From Boletus sp. NGJ (lineage: Eukaryota; Basidiomycota; Agaricomycetes; Boletales; Boletaceae), in assembly GCA_019096195.1 (NCBI GenBank), contig JAGTXK010000011.1, positions 56,838 to 120,837 of the forward strand: a stretch of 64,000 nucleotides of DNA. The letters run 5' to 3'. The notes beneath the pieces are model-generated. The model saw nothing but the letters and a program-made list of their open reading frames with translations, ran no database searches and had not been told where the DNA came from. Positions within the stretch are counted from its first letter, which is position 1; each line of letters opens with the position of its first letter. The position numbers were made by a program, and so were the translations under genes. Below, in pieces: positions 13,691-24,250 of this stretch.

Positions 13691-15547
13691 CGTTCGTTGT
13701 CCGTCATTTCTTGTCCACTACGACGGATACTCTTCCCGGTATGTTATACAAAGTGTACACTGCATGCGGAGAGCAGCAGGTGGAACCATTTATTCGTCAA
13801 AGTCTAGCTATGTTTGAATACGACAGCTTTTCTGGTCCCCTGAGACAGACGAGTGACCGGCTGGGTTCGCCGACGTATTGAGAACATAGCTGTTTTCATT
13901 TCAATCAAGTTCAGAATCGTCATGTGCGATTCCCTCTAAAATTTTACATACGCGCATACAGCGGTTCTAATCACTCCTGGTCTAGATCTTGACATTGCAT
14001 CCCGTGGCAGATCTCCTTTCCATATTTTCCCCCGTATAAACGCAAGTCTACGCGATCTGCGACAAGACCAACTATTACTAGTAAGACAGATAACCCCCAG
14101 AGCGTTTTGGATCAAGCAAGCTTTGTTCTGGGTGGAAATACTGTAAATCATGTTCGTGCAGTACTGTGGCACCAATGATACAGGTATGCTTCGTCATGCT
14201 GTATGCTGTATACCGGGAGAAAACTATTGCGAGTCCCAGCGAGGAGTTGAGGTCTGTGCTCCGTCAGACCTAGATTGGTTGATCATTACCATCGATCAAG
14301 GTAGGATCCTCGGAAGGGACATCACAAAACAGATTGTCTCTAATGGGCCGGGTAATCACCCATCTTGACGACGGCCGAAGGTCGACGGCCGAAGGTCGAC
14401 GGCCATACTGGACAATGAATACTATCTGGGCCACTCAAACCCACACTGAATTAGCCGGGCGAAAAAGGGGGGGAATGTCGAATGAATCTTAAAAGTAGTC
14501 GACGCCTTCGACCATTGCTTTGCATATGGGCTCTTTCTGCGGGAGTTCTGCCTCCTGTCCATAGCTACGGCAGGATCTTGGTTTGTGCCGTTTGCAGGAA
14601 GCGGACTTGCTCCAAATTTACTTGCGCGAGGGTCACATCTCAGTCGCAGCGGATGGACGACGATTGAGGGTTTCGAGCGAGATCGTTTCCAGACGGATGT
14701 GTTGCTTGATTTGGTACCACCCATTTTGCCCAGGCGCATGTAGAGTACAGCAGATATCAAAGCTTGAATTTTCAGCGGTGAGAGACCCTTGTTCGAATGC
14801 AGATAATGCGATGGATATTCACCCGGTCGTGCGTACCATGTCGTCTATCGTTGCATCGGAATCGCCGATGTACCTGATTGCTTCAACTCGGCCACTGTCC
14901 AGACAGATCAACGTTACGAACGCAAGAACAAGATCACGCAGTTTAGCTTTCGAACGTCGGTCGTGAGCAGGGTGGTATCGATTCCGTGACGATGTATGAA
15001 GGTGGCCCGCACAAGACTGTATCGCTTCGATTCCAGGGGTGACTCCTGTCGTGCTCGGGTACCGTATTGCGATGGAAGTGGATCTACGTAAGGCTGGTAA
15101 CTGCCGCAGTAACTGCTAAATGGGCTTGACAAAACTAGAAGCTTACATCCGCTCGTGTGAATTGGTGCCTCCATGTCCACAGGGATAGTGGCGCGTGGCA
15201 GCGTTACCTGCCACTGGGTCTTCATACACTGGCACTTCCTACCGTCTAGAATCTGGATCAGCCTCGCTTTCAAAGAACTGAAGTGAACACCTTGGTAATC
15301 GCAAATGTCACGGGAGCCTGAGCTCACAACACCGCATGCGTAATAACATCCAACTTACATGGATGTTGCATTTTGCTTGTGCAGTCGTAGATAATCGCCG
15401 TGAGTACCACCTGAAATCTTCCCAGCCCTTACCGTACAATTCCAAGATGACGAGAGGACGAACAGTTTTCTATAAGAGCATCGCGATGAAAATCCGAGTC
15501 AAACCACCGTGCCAACCTATCTCCATCCTCCACTTGCAATAGTTGTT
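13691..15547. other. Unassigned spacer between P450 fragment and P450 gene
   Basis: About 1.85 kb with no recognisable gene. The open frames on the - strand at 14422-14760 and 14914-15327 lack family motifs. A short tandem repeat lies at 14369-14404. The right end must hold the P450 promoter. Confidence 0.4.
14369..14404. repeat. 14-bp tandem repeat, about 2.6 copies
   Basis: The unit CGACGGCCGAAGGT is repeated head to tail, ending in a partial copy CGACGGCC. Each unit contains a palindromic core. It is too short for any function to be inferred. Confidence 0.85.
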
Positions 15548-17561
15548 ATGGGTCTTGACTGGAAAACAACATTGATATCAGGGGCATTCGTGGCCCTTGC
15601 CATCCGGTTGTCTCGAAGTCGGACGAATCAAAACCTCCCACCGTCTATTCCTGGGCTTCCGCTTCTGGGAAACACTCTGCAGCTCGTCAATCTGACACAT
15701 TTGCAGCTGGACGAGTGGAAAAACAAACATGGGCCCATCTATTCGTTGAACACGTTGGGCGGCATCATCGTGGTGATAGCAAACGCAGCCATCGCATCGG
15801 ACATCCTTGATAAGATGTCTGCGATGACCTCTTCTCGACCCAACTGGATCATGGTAAGCGTAAACTTACTTTCTGTTGAGAAATATCGCTCAGAAATGCA
15901 TCGACAGGCAAATGAATTGATGGGAAGAACGAATTTTCTGGTGGCTCAAAAGTATGGGGAAAAGTGAGTGAGAGTCTGATCCGGAAGTATTGAAAGTGTT
16001 TGTCGCTTACGTGTATGTGGAGATGGCGTAAGCATCGGCGAGGTGCACATGAAGCACTCCATTCCCCAGAACACTTCTTCCCTGTACAGGAGCATGAAGC
16101 ACGTCTCCTTGTCCGCGACCTTGTCTCGGGGGAACTCAAGGACGATCTCGAGGGGAACCTACGTAGGGTGGCTGCGTCCACTATTTGGAGGACTGTCTAT
16201 GGCGGCCCGCCTCTGAAAATTTTGGGCGACAAAAGTTTGGAAGAGATAAACGAACTTGCGGATCGCATTTTAGAAGCACTCAGTCCCGGCGGGGGGATTG
16301 TTGACATGATTCCGGTATTAAATCACTTGCCGTCCAGCTTGGCACCATTTAAACAGTTGGGTCCCCCTCATCTGCATAAAGTAACGGGATTGATCTTGTA
16401 CAGATATGCGGACAAATTCTTTTCCCGTGCCAATGCGTTCTTCATGGGTGTAGCTGACGAAGCCATCAAGCGCAGGGTGATTTCTCGCTCAGGCTAGCAC
16501 CGTTCTGAAGAACTGGACTGACGCACATTGTAGCTCGTGTTCAACGATCCTTCAAAGCTCAACTTCTGCGCATGGTTGAATGATCGTAAAAAAGCCCAGG
16601 ATCTTTCGGACGAAGATGTTGCCTGGATCAGTGGCATGACGTTGTAAGTATGTCCTCGTTTCATTATAAACACCGCATTGACAAGCGGCTCTTTAGCATC
16701 GGCGGCGGTGAAACGGTAAGTTGGTTGTATTCCGAATCCGCAGTTACTCATACCTGAACAGAGCGCTTCGGCAATGCACTACTTCATTCTGGCCATGATC
16801 CTGCATCCCCATGTCGGTCACAAAGCCCAAGAAGAACTTGATACTGAGGTCGGAGATCGACCCCCGACGTTTGGTGACCGCGATCGTCTCCCGTACATCG
16901 AAGCGATTGTAAAGGAGGTTTTGCGGTAAAAAAATTCCTCGACCATTGTACATGACGTGTCCTTACCTGATTCAGATGGCGGCCAGTCGCGGCCACAGGC
17001 GGACCGCATGTGGCGACCGAGGTAAATATCCTGACTAGGCTATACGGTTATACATGCTCAGTGCTGATGTATCTGTCTACCAGGAACTCACTTACCAAGG
17101 TTATACCATCCCGAAAGGCGCTATGATCCTGAATAATCTATGGTTGGTATTTGCAACAGCTCTGGGCTGAAGATTCTCATTGGAAGTTGGAACCCACCAG
17201 GTCCATCACGCATGACCCTGCCCTCTTCGATGATCCAGATGCGTTCATACCCGAACGTTTCTTGGAATCTGAAGATTCAAAACCACGGCAGCCGAATGTG
17301 CGGTATGACGATCTGGCATTTGGATACGGTCGACGAATCTGTGTTGGGCGACATGTCGCTGTGAATACCCTCTTCATCACCATTGCAACGCTGCTCTGGG
17401 CATTCGAATTCCACAAGGCGATCGATGACCACGGTAATGAGATGACACCCCCTGCGATGGACTTCTTCAACACCGGAGGGACAGTCCGCTCAAAGTCATT
17501 CCCGTTCCGACTTACCATCCGATCTGCGGGCGCTCTCGAACGCATTCATGATTTATTGTAG
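15548..17561 (+). CDS. Cytochrome P450 monooxygenase
   Basis: A membrane-anchored class II (ER) P450; the substrate is unknown. Exons: 15548-15853, 15908-15963, 16023-16476, 16534-16643, 16697-16715, 16762-16925, 16976-17021, 17084-17142 and 17201-17561, giving 524 aa with all phases closing. Order: N-terminal anchor (TTLISGAFVALAI), proline hinge PPSIPGLP, helix-C WRKHRRGAH, I-helix GGGETS in place of the usual AGxDT, K-helix EVLR, the FIPERF motif, and the heme loop FGYGRRICVG with the Cys ligand. Exon 5 is only 19 nt. The gene converges on the S28 peptidase 93 bp downstream. A broken copy of its last exon lies at 13437-13690. It resembles the large clans seen in Agaricomycete secondary metabolism, but I cannot name the CYP family. 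Confidence 0.94.
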
Positions 17562-17654
17562 CCTTCGTCGTGCACGCGGAGATGCGCAAGTAGAACAACC
17601 TCTACGTGTATAAATGCCATCATGTACAGTGATTCCTGCGTGATGCCCGAAACA

Positions 17655-19806
17655 TCATGAGAGCCACGTCTTCATGTACTTGAGGCCTGCCATCTGAATG
17701 GCGTAGACTGTCTCGTCGACGACACCATTCTCGGTGATCAGATCCGAACAGTGGAACCCGTCACCCTCGTAAATGGGCTGTGTGGTCGTGTTGGTCTTGT
17801 AGACACCGTCAGCGGAAACGGTGGCCTCCCGCCAAGGGTCGCCTGCCAGGAAGGCATATTCGTGAGTGGCGACCGAGGAACGGACACGGACAAAGCGGAG
17901 GATTACATACGAAGACCGTTTGCAAAGAAAAGTCTATCCACATTGACGTTCCAGCCCTCGTACATGAAGTCCACCTCGGCAACGGACGGGGTCGGTGGCC
18001 AAGAGAACTTTTGCGGGAACATGTTGACGCATTGTCTCTGATGGACCATGACACGATCGATTCAGAAACACGGGTGCACCAATCCCACACAATCGCATCG
18101 GAAACGTACCTCTTCGTATATGGGCTGCAGGATCCGACTCACGATGGCGGGTTGACCTTCGGGGGGACCGACTTGGTAATATCCAACCTGGTTACAGACC
18201 ATCCAGAACCACGAGCGGTTGGCATTGTTCACTGTGACGTTCGTCCAATACGATTGACTGGCGTTGTACGTCCCGAGGCAGGTCCTGCACACAGCAACGT
18301 GTCCCCCCATCAGCATTCCGAACGCCATGTGTTGGCCAATCTAAATCGGGGGAAACTTACTCCGCGTCGGTGGTTCCGCACACTAAAAAAAACAACATCA
18401 GACTCGGTCATTTTCTCGATCAAGCCGTTCCTCGCGACGACTAACCATATACGTAGTAGGTGCTGTTCCAGAACGATCCCCATGAGTAGATGGCGTTATC
18501 GAGACCCCACCCGGTCGCGGGTGCATTGACCCCGTCCTTCACTTCTAGTGCATCGCAAAACTCGAAGAACATGGCACCAGGGCCGACATCAGGCTGCAAG
18601 GACTGCCAATCAAACAGGTTATATTGCACTCAATTCACGTCTTGTCAGTATCAACTTCATCTCAAGGAAGTAGACCAAGGACTTACGAGCAGAAGCAAAG
18701 TCATCGACATGCGAGAGACTGCCAAGTCCAAAAGTATCCTTCAGACTCTGGATAGCAGCCGTGTTGTTTTCGACGTAGATCTGGTCGAGATACGCAATGA
18801 CAGCTTGAACGTCAGAAGAACAGTTCTGGGGCATATATTCACGGATAGGCGTGAAGTAGCCGTAATAGTCGCTACGCAGATAGGAGGGTCAGAAGTGGAA
18901 CAAGGCAACACAGGATTGCGATACATACGTTATCGCTTCCACGACAGCTGATGACGCATAGCCCGCGTGGAAGACGCCAGGCTGACTATTCATGACGCAT
19001 CCATCCATCAATTTCTGTGATTTTGGATCCCTCGTGAAATCAACTTACTTTACCATCGTCCAACTCGTCAGAGCACCTATGAGCTCTCCGCATCAGCGTT
19101 TCCTTCGTTACAGATCCACGTGCTACTCACCAGAATAGCTTCCGCCGATCAAGACCCATGGGGTAGTGTCAGGCTTGACGTTGTCACCGCCAGGCATCGG
19201 CAGGTCAGCAGTCTGAGCAAAGTAGACGAGGTCGTCGATGGCTTGTTGGATTGTCAGGAGCTCGAGACTCTGCGAGGTCAAGTTGTCGTATGGATTGGAA
19301 TACCCGAAGAAACGGTGCTCGATGAGGACGGCAGCCCCATTTTGTTGTTGAGCGATCATGCCGTTAATCGTCTCGTTGGTGAGGTAAGCTTGATAGCCTG
19401 CAAAGGTGTTAGATGTCATCACACAAAGGGCGAGGCTCTGTGAGACGTATACCGTCGGCGTTAGTCTCCCCTGGAGTCATAAATATGATAGGCCCGCCTA
19501 GTTGTATTGTAATTTATAAGGTCGTACTTGGAACGGAGAAAGAAAGATACCAGCTTGGTAGAATTCCCAGTCCATCCAGTATCGTTGCTGGAAGGTGCCA
19601 AGACTGGGGTTGTTGTGGTCGATCAGTTGATCAAAGTAGTACACGGTCGTAATTGGGGGTAGAGCTGTCCCGTCTGGGCTCGTGACTGTGCGTTCGGGGA
19701 CGGGAAGTTGGGGGATACTAGGTCTCCCGCGCAGCATGGCACTTGGAATTGCGGCATCTGCAAAAGAGATAGAGAGCAATGCTGCTAGCACGATGGCGAG
19801 TACCAT
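17655..19806 (-). CDS. Secreted S28-family serine peptidase (prolyl carboxypeptidase-like)
   Basis: S28 peptidases release residues after proline and are secreted or vacuolar. Exons on the - strand: 19806-19551, 19497-19453, 19397-19131, 19076-19049, 18985-18929, 18871-18687, 18628-18446, 18382-18361, 18284-18110, 18037-17911 and 17842-17655, giving 510 aa. A signal peptide (VLAIVLAALLSISFADA) leads into FDQLIDHNN. The nucleophile elbow is GGSYSG, the Asp lies in RDPWREAT and the His in DGFHCSDL. Several N-x-S/T sites (NETI, NLTS, NSTY, NVTV) fit secretion. Exons of 22 and 28 nt are present, and the 22-nt exon carries CGTTDA. Two broken copies of the 3' end occur at about 20480 and 27945. Confidence 0.94.
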
Positions 19807-20479
19807 CTCTCCAAGGTCCTCGAGGTATATCTACACCAGAGAGGTGGGGATAGCTCACCTGCTAGACGGTCAAGGCTTTATACGAAGGGTACCGTGCATG
19901 GGAAGGCCATGGACTGACGAGAGGGCTCCATATGGGTCAGCCTCTCATGTGAGGATCCGAACAGAAATACAACATGAATTTCTATAAACGGAATTTGTCG
20001 TTCAGCTATCGAATATTCATTGCATTAACTGCTTGCAGAAAAAAACAGAAACATTTGTTTAGTAACCACCACAAGCAGACCTCCAGAACAGTTTATTATT
20101 GTCAACTCACAATATTCCTGCACTGAGGGGGGCCCTGGATCATAGCTTTCACCCGGAGCCATATGTGGGACACTCTTACCCACAACAGCGTGGGTTTCGA
20201 TCATCTGAATTCGCCGAGCCTCAGTTCCAAGCGTCTTTCCCAGCCTTCGTGGAAACGATGAGCGTGCACTATTGATCCGCTAGACTTTGTTATCTGTGCA
20301 AATGGAGCCCAGTTGCAAACTTCCATGCCGTTACCTAGTTGGTTCGTACACGTGTGATATGATAGTGAAGCCCTTTTCCTGGAAAAGTCCGACCTAGTAT
20401 GAATGAGCATTAACAAAGCATGTCTCCACATAAGTCAACAAATGGGTCTGATCCCGTCGTCATGGGCAAGGTGTTATCT
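19807..20479. other. Intergenic upstream of the S28 peptidase
   Basis: About 670 bp. It should hold the S28 promoter at its left end. No ORF has coding character. Confidence 0.45.
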
Positions 20480-20562
20480 GGGCAGCTACTCCTTCATGGG
20501 TACAAGTCCTGCCATCTTAGCAGTGTAGATGGTCTTGTGGACAGTGTTATTCTAGAGGTGTA
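20480..20562 (-). pseudogene. Degenerate 3'-end fragment of an S28 peptidase
   Basis: Read on the - strand, about 80 bp encode NNTVHKTIYTAKMAGLVPMK followed by a stop. This mirrors the parent's C-terminus (VDETVYAIQMAGLKYMK). It has no catalytic residues and is more diverged than the copy at 27945. The call rests on a short match. Confidence 0.5.
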
Positions 20563-20654
20563 GGTGTTGGTGAGGTTCATTTCTCTGTTGGTTCTGGACA
20601 TGAACGGAGGCAACAGGCGCTGTCGACGTCATGCAGCAGCCTCAGTAGGACCAT

Positions 20655-21345
20655 AAGGATGACTCGTCGGATTCTTGTTGTCGTCGCCTCGGCTTTTCAG
20701 GCGAACGGGCGGGATCTTCGACCGCATCAGTTACGGATCCGCGTAAAAGTGATAACAAGCACACTGACCAACGACAAGGTTGTGGGAAGAGACCAAAACA
20801 GCCGCCGCCTCTTCACGGGTCGAAAGGCTACGATGCAAAGAGACAAGGAACGCGGAGACGCGAAACCTGACATATTTGTCCCCACGCCTGGATGACCGCT
20901 TCTGCATGGTTGGCGTCACCAATGTCGAGATGCTCCATACATGTTCAGCGCAGCAATTCGACTCGTAAAGGTTTCGTCGTGCAACGCATCATCCGGCGAG
21001 TCCAAAGTCGACGGAAGGAACAACTTGTGCATGGCTCCTGCGTAAGCGGAACAACAGCCAACGTACGAGTATGTATTAAACTTGCCTGTCATAGAGGACG
21101 GCGACTCGATCTCTGCTTTATCTTCCTTCTCTACGACCAGTTCCGGATCCTGTGGCACTCCATTTCCCAACTGGCCCCTGGCAAATGACCCCGATCCCTC
21201 AACTACCGCCTTAACGCATGGAATTAGTCCGCCAAATCCTGAGGCTTATCGAGCGCCCGACAACCGTCGATATCCTGCAACTCTTTTCTTACTCGGGAAG
21301 ACTTTGACGAACGGGAATGCAAAGGTGCCATGGATGTGTCATTCT
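20655..21345 (-). pseudogene. Inverted, internally deleted copy of part of the VPS9-domain gene
   Basis: The - strand of this stretch aligns with the + strand at about 25400-26245. It includes the block around FPFVKV, the exon/intron border CTATGACAGGCAAGT, the sequence for LFLPST, the AHKLVV-coding exon and the stretch before the acidic Asp run. A segment equivalent to about 25520-25640 is missing. Frame breaks and substitutions leave no usable ORF. It is a pseudogene made by local duplication plus inversion. Confidence 0.8.
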
Positions 21346-21515
21346 ACCCGGTCACGCCACTAAGCAGAGCCCCCATCAGCGATTAGCCAATTAAATAAAC
21401 AATTCATTCATCCGTGGCCAACGGTGATGACCATGTTACGAGACAATGATAAATGTTTAAAAGGGCCCGTGTTCAAACGTTCACGCCCTGTTCCTCTTTC
21501 TTCCCTTCCACAGCC

Positions 21516-22074
21516 ATGCCAAAGCAGATCATCAACAACATCTCCGGTGCCGTCCCACCTCTCTCCGTCTTCTGTCCGTCTCCCCCGTCTCCCCCGTTTG
21601 TGCATCTGACCCACCTCTACCACAGCCCAGGTAGTCATCTCAAACAGAAATGTATATGTCTCTGGAAGCATCGGAACTGATGACGAGTACAATCTCATCG
21701 GCGGCGTTGAACCCCAGATCGTACGTCTATCCTCCTCGTCCACACGATCGTCCTGATCCTACTCTATCTCCTAGAGGGCCGCCCTAGACAACATGAAGAC
21801 GCTCCTCGAAGGGGCTGGATCTAGTCTCGAGCACGTCCTCAAAGTGAATGTCTACTTGGAGAACATGGCCCGCGACCTTGACTTTTTCAACGAAATATAT
21901 GCAGAGGTATGCTTGTGCTCTAGTTTGACGACGTCGACTCATTGCTGTCGTGTGCCCTAGTACTTTTCCGACCCGGAGACATTGCCTGCGAGGACTTGCA
22001 TCGGTGTTGCAGCCCTGCCCAGGGGTGCCTTTGTCGAGGTCGAGTGCATAGCAGAACTTGCGAGCGACAGTTGA
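21516..22074 (+). CDS. RidA/YjgF/UK114-family enamine/imine deaminase
   Basis: Members hydrolyse reactive enamine and imine intermediates, such as 2-aminoacrylate, as homotrimers in cytosol or mitochondria. Exons: 21516-21566, 21631-21720, 21775-21906 and 21961-22074, giving 128 aa, the usual length. Visible are VYVSGSIG, the helix AALDNMKTLLEGAGS, the block VLKVNVYLENM and the C-terminal PARTCIGVAALPRGAFVEVECIA, with the Arg and Glu of the active site. Exon 1 is short and its splice choice (17 codons joining at VVIS) is the least certain part. The gene converges on the AIP3-domain gene, with about 90 bp between stops. Confidence 0.9.
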
Positions 22075-22165
22075 GGACTCTATCGTTGTATTTTGTCTCG
22101 TATATGGATTAGTTGCATGACGAGAGCAAGTCGAAGACGCGAATACATAAATCACACATCGATTA

Positions 22166-22885
22166 TCATCGTCGTAATAACTGCAATCATTATCAGAGAA
22201 GAGAGTATCCACACAGACCAGCTTGGACACAAAGGCGACCCCGCACCAGACTAGACTACCGCGTCTCAAACGCACATCACGAAACCAGCGGGGAATGGCA
22301 ATCACGAAAAAGAGCCAGACGATAAGCGCGCTCCACCGTGACCAGAGCTATACGATCGATTCGACGCGGCTGTGGGTGGCCGGCTCACGGTGTTCCGCCA
22401 CGCAGGCTGCTTTGCCCGCAGGTTCTGAAGGACTTCACGTAACAACCGTCGTATCTCTGGCAAATATCGATCTAACACCTCTGACGAGGCTTCCTCTCCC
22501 AGACAATCTTCCAGCACAGACCGCAACTGCGCCGGTATCGTGTGCAGGTCGCTGTCTGAGGCGTCAACGACGATGGCAACATCTCAGTGGGTGGCGTACC
22601 TCGCTGGGATATCGTATCCCTCGAATGCATGCACGAGGGCGTTGAACTCGACGCCAAATTGGACGTAGCAGTCGCTGACGTCCTCGGGCGTCGCTTGTGC
22701 GCAGCTCCAGCGATGGAGGGCCGCTTCGAGGGCTTTCATGTCCCGGATGAGGCTGTGTACGATCCTCGGGACGTCCGCAGCGTGAAACTGGTACTTGGGT
22801 TCAAAACATGCGAGGGTGAGTTTGGATGGAGAGAACTCACGCCTGGTCGGAGAGGAGAGTACGATCCTGGACCAGCAGGGGCCAT
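22166..22885 (-). CDS. AIP3/Bud6 N-terminal-domain protein with C-terminal membrane helix
   Basis: The conserved core resembles the N-terminal part of actin-interacting Bud6/Aip3: VSDCYVQFGVEFNALVHAF, then DLHTIPAQLRSVLEDCLG and LDRYLPEIRRLL...LRAKQPAW. Proposed exons on the - strand: 22885-22841, 22787-22600, 22551-22389, 22347-22231 and 22180-22166, about 175 aa. Full Bud6 is several times longer and has a C-terminal coiled coil. Here, after a 41-nt intron, the frame enters a hydrophobic helix (SALIVWLFFVIAIP) and a basic tail. The 3' exons are uncertain: without the 41-nt intron the protein stops at 22302, and without the last intron it runs on to 21784, antisense to RidA. It may be a membrane-tethered AIP3 paralogue or a truncated gene. 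Confidence 0.6.
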
Positions 22886-23188
22886 CGCGATGTATAGATG
22901 CGGAAAAACGGCCTAGTTGGCCATGAATATATAACAGGGCCCAGAAGACGAGCTGTACAAGACTGACCTCGGTCAGTTTTAAAATTATTATGTCGCCATC
23001 GTTGATTTGAACAGCCCCCTGTGCAGTGGGTGGCACTGTCGCACAGCGCACTTTGAAAAATGCATGTGCAGATCACCAGAGTACAGACAACTATCAGTAT
23101 CATGATACAGGTTCAAAACGCGTGAACACGGGTGCTTCGTCCATTGGATTCGTCCCTCTTCGCCGCGGGTCTGACACATAGAGCCCAC

Positions 23189-24125
23189 TCATCGCACCGC
23201 TGACATCCCCCTTGAACGACAGCTACAAACATTGGCGTTCAGCGACGATCCATCAAACGGCGCGCGACCAACATTGGTTTTGTACGCCGAGAGCAGCGGT
23301 TGCACAGCTCGGTACGGCCATCCAAACTCGTCCATCATCCTTTCCTGCTCCGTCCTCGAACTCGTCAGGAACCGTGCCACGCGCAGTTGAACATCCCGCT
23401 CCGTGATCTGGTAGTACTGTTGGGCGGTCTGCGGGAACCATGCATCCCGTCTCTGGCGTACCGTCTTGTCGTGTGCTTTGAGTGCGTTCCGTTTCGCGAC
23501 GAGATGTATGAACGTCTTGAGGTACGTATATCGCAGCGAGGACAATGCATCGTCCATGTCGCGCTTGAAACGGCTCATCTTCACTACTTCGTTATCGAGG
23601 TCCTGGTAGAGCGAGGCATCAGCGAAAACGCATGCCAGTGAGAACCGAGTAACAGTGTGCCACCTCGAGTGCTTTCCTGAACTCCACTTGGTCCGGGTAT
23701 GCTTCGTCAATGTCCATGTACGCCGAGACGTCATGGCAAATCCTATGATCGACGAGGTTCTGGCGAAATTCCGAACGTTGGAACCTAAACAGGTTCTCGA
23801 GGTCCGTTGCGTGCTGTTTTTTGAGCTCTTGGATTTTCTCCGTGAGGTTATCAACCGTCTCGACTGGGGTTGACTTGGACTCGCCAAGCTTTCGCAATGT
23901 CTCGCGCCTGGATGGAGTTGGAGGTCGGTTGGAGCAGACGAGGATGCGAGAACGTACGATGGGACGTAGGTGCCTTTGTTGGCGAGGATGTACTGCGCGA
24001 AAACGAACGTGTCTGAGCGTGATGTCGTCTGGACGGTCTTTGTCGACGAGTGGACCGCCAAATTCACGAAAGCCATTTGTTTTGCTGTACGCTGGGTCTG
24101 GTCTGCGAAGACGACCGGAAGCCAT
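23189..24125 (-). CDS. Unrecognised coiled-coil-like protein
   Basis: I do not recognise a family. Proposed exons on the - strand: 24125-23954, 23900-23646 and 23602-23189, about 279 aa. They close in phase only if one base is removed near 24023-24032, where the frame passes from PDDITL to DTFVFAQYILANKG. The middle is helical and charged (NLTEKIQELKKQHATDLENL), followed by HRICHDVSAYMDIDEAYPD. The C-terminal exon is rich in Arg, Lys and aromatic residues (DAWFPQTAQQYYQITERDV). It has no signal peptide or membrane helix. It starts 125 bp from the VPS9-domain gene in divergent orientation, so they may share a promoter. The long, biased composition and consistent splice sites argue for a real gene. 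Confidence 0.55.
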
Positions 24126-24250
24126 GGATGTTGATGATGATCAAGTCATGGCAATGCAGGCAGCGCGGGAGGGCGGCAATCAGATGACCGAGCTCTCCTG
24201 ACCATCAAACTTATCGAGCTCAACGTAGACAGCCACGTCCACGCGCTCTG

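Noticed and set aside
17780-18529. 249-codon + strand ORF
   Set aside because: Antisense to the S28 peptidase exons, whose catalytic residues and splice phases are clear.
21784-22305. Full-length continuation of the AIP3-domain frame over the RidA gene
   Set aside because: It would run antisense through RidA coding exons; a short last intron ending near 22166 gives a simpler end, though this is not proven.
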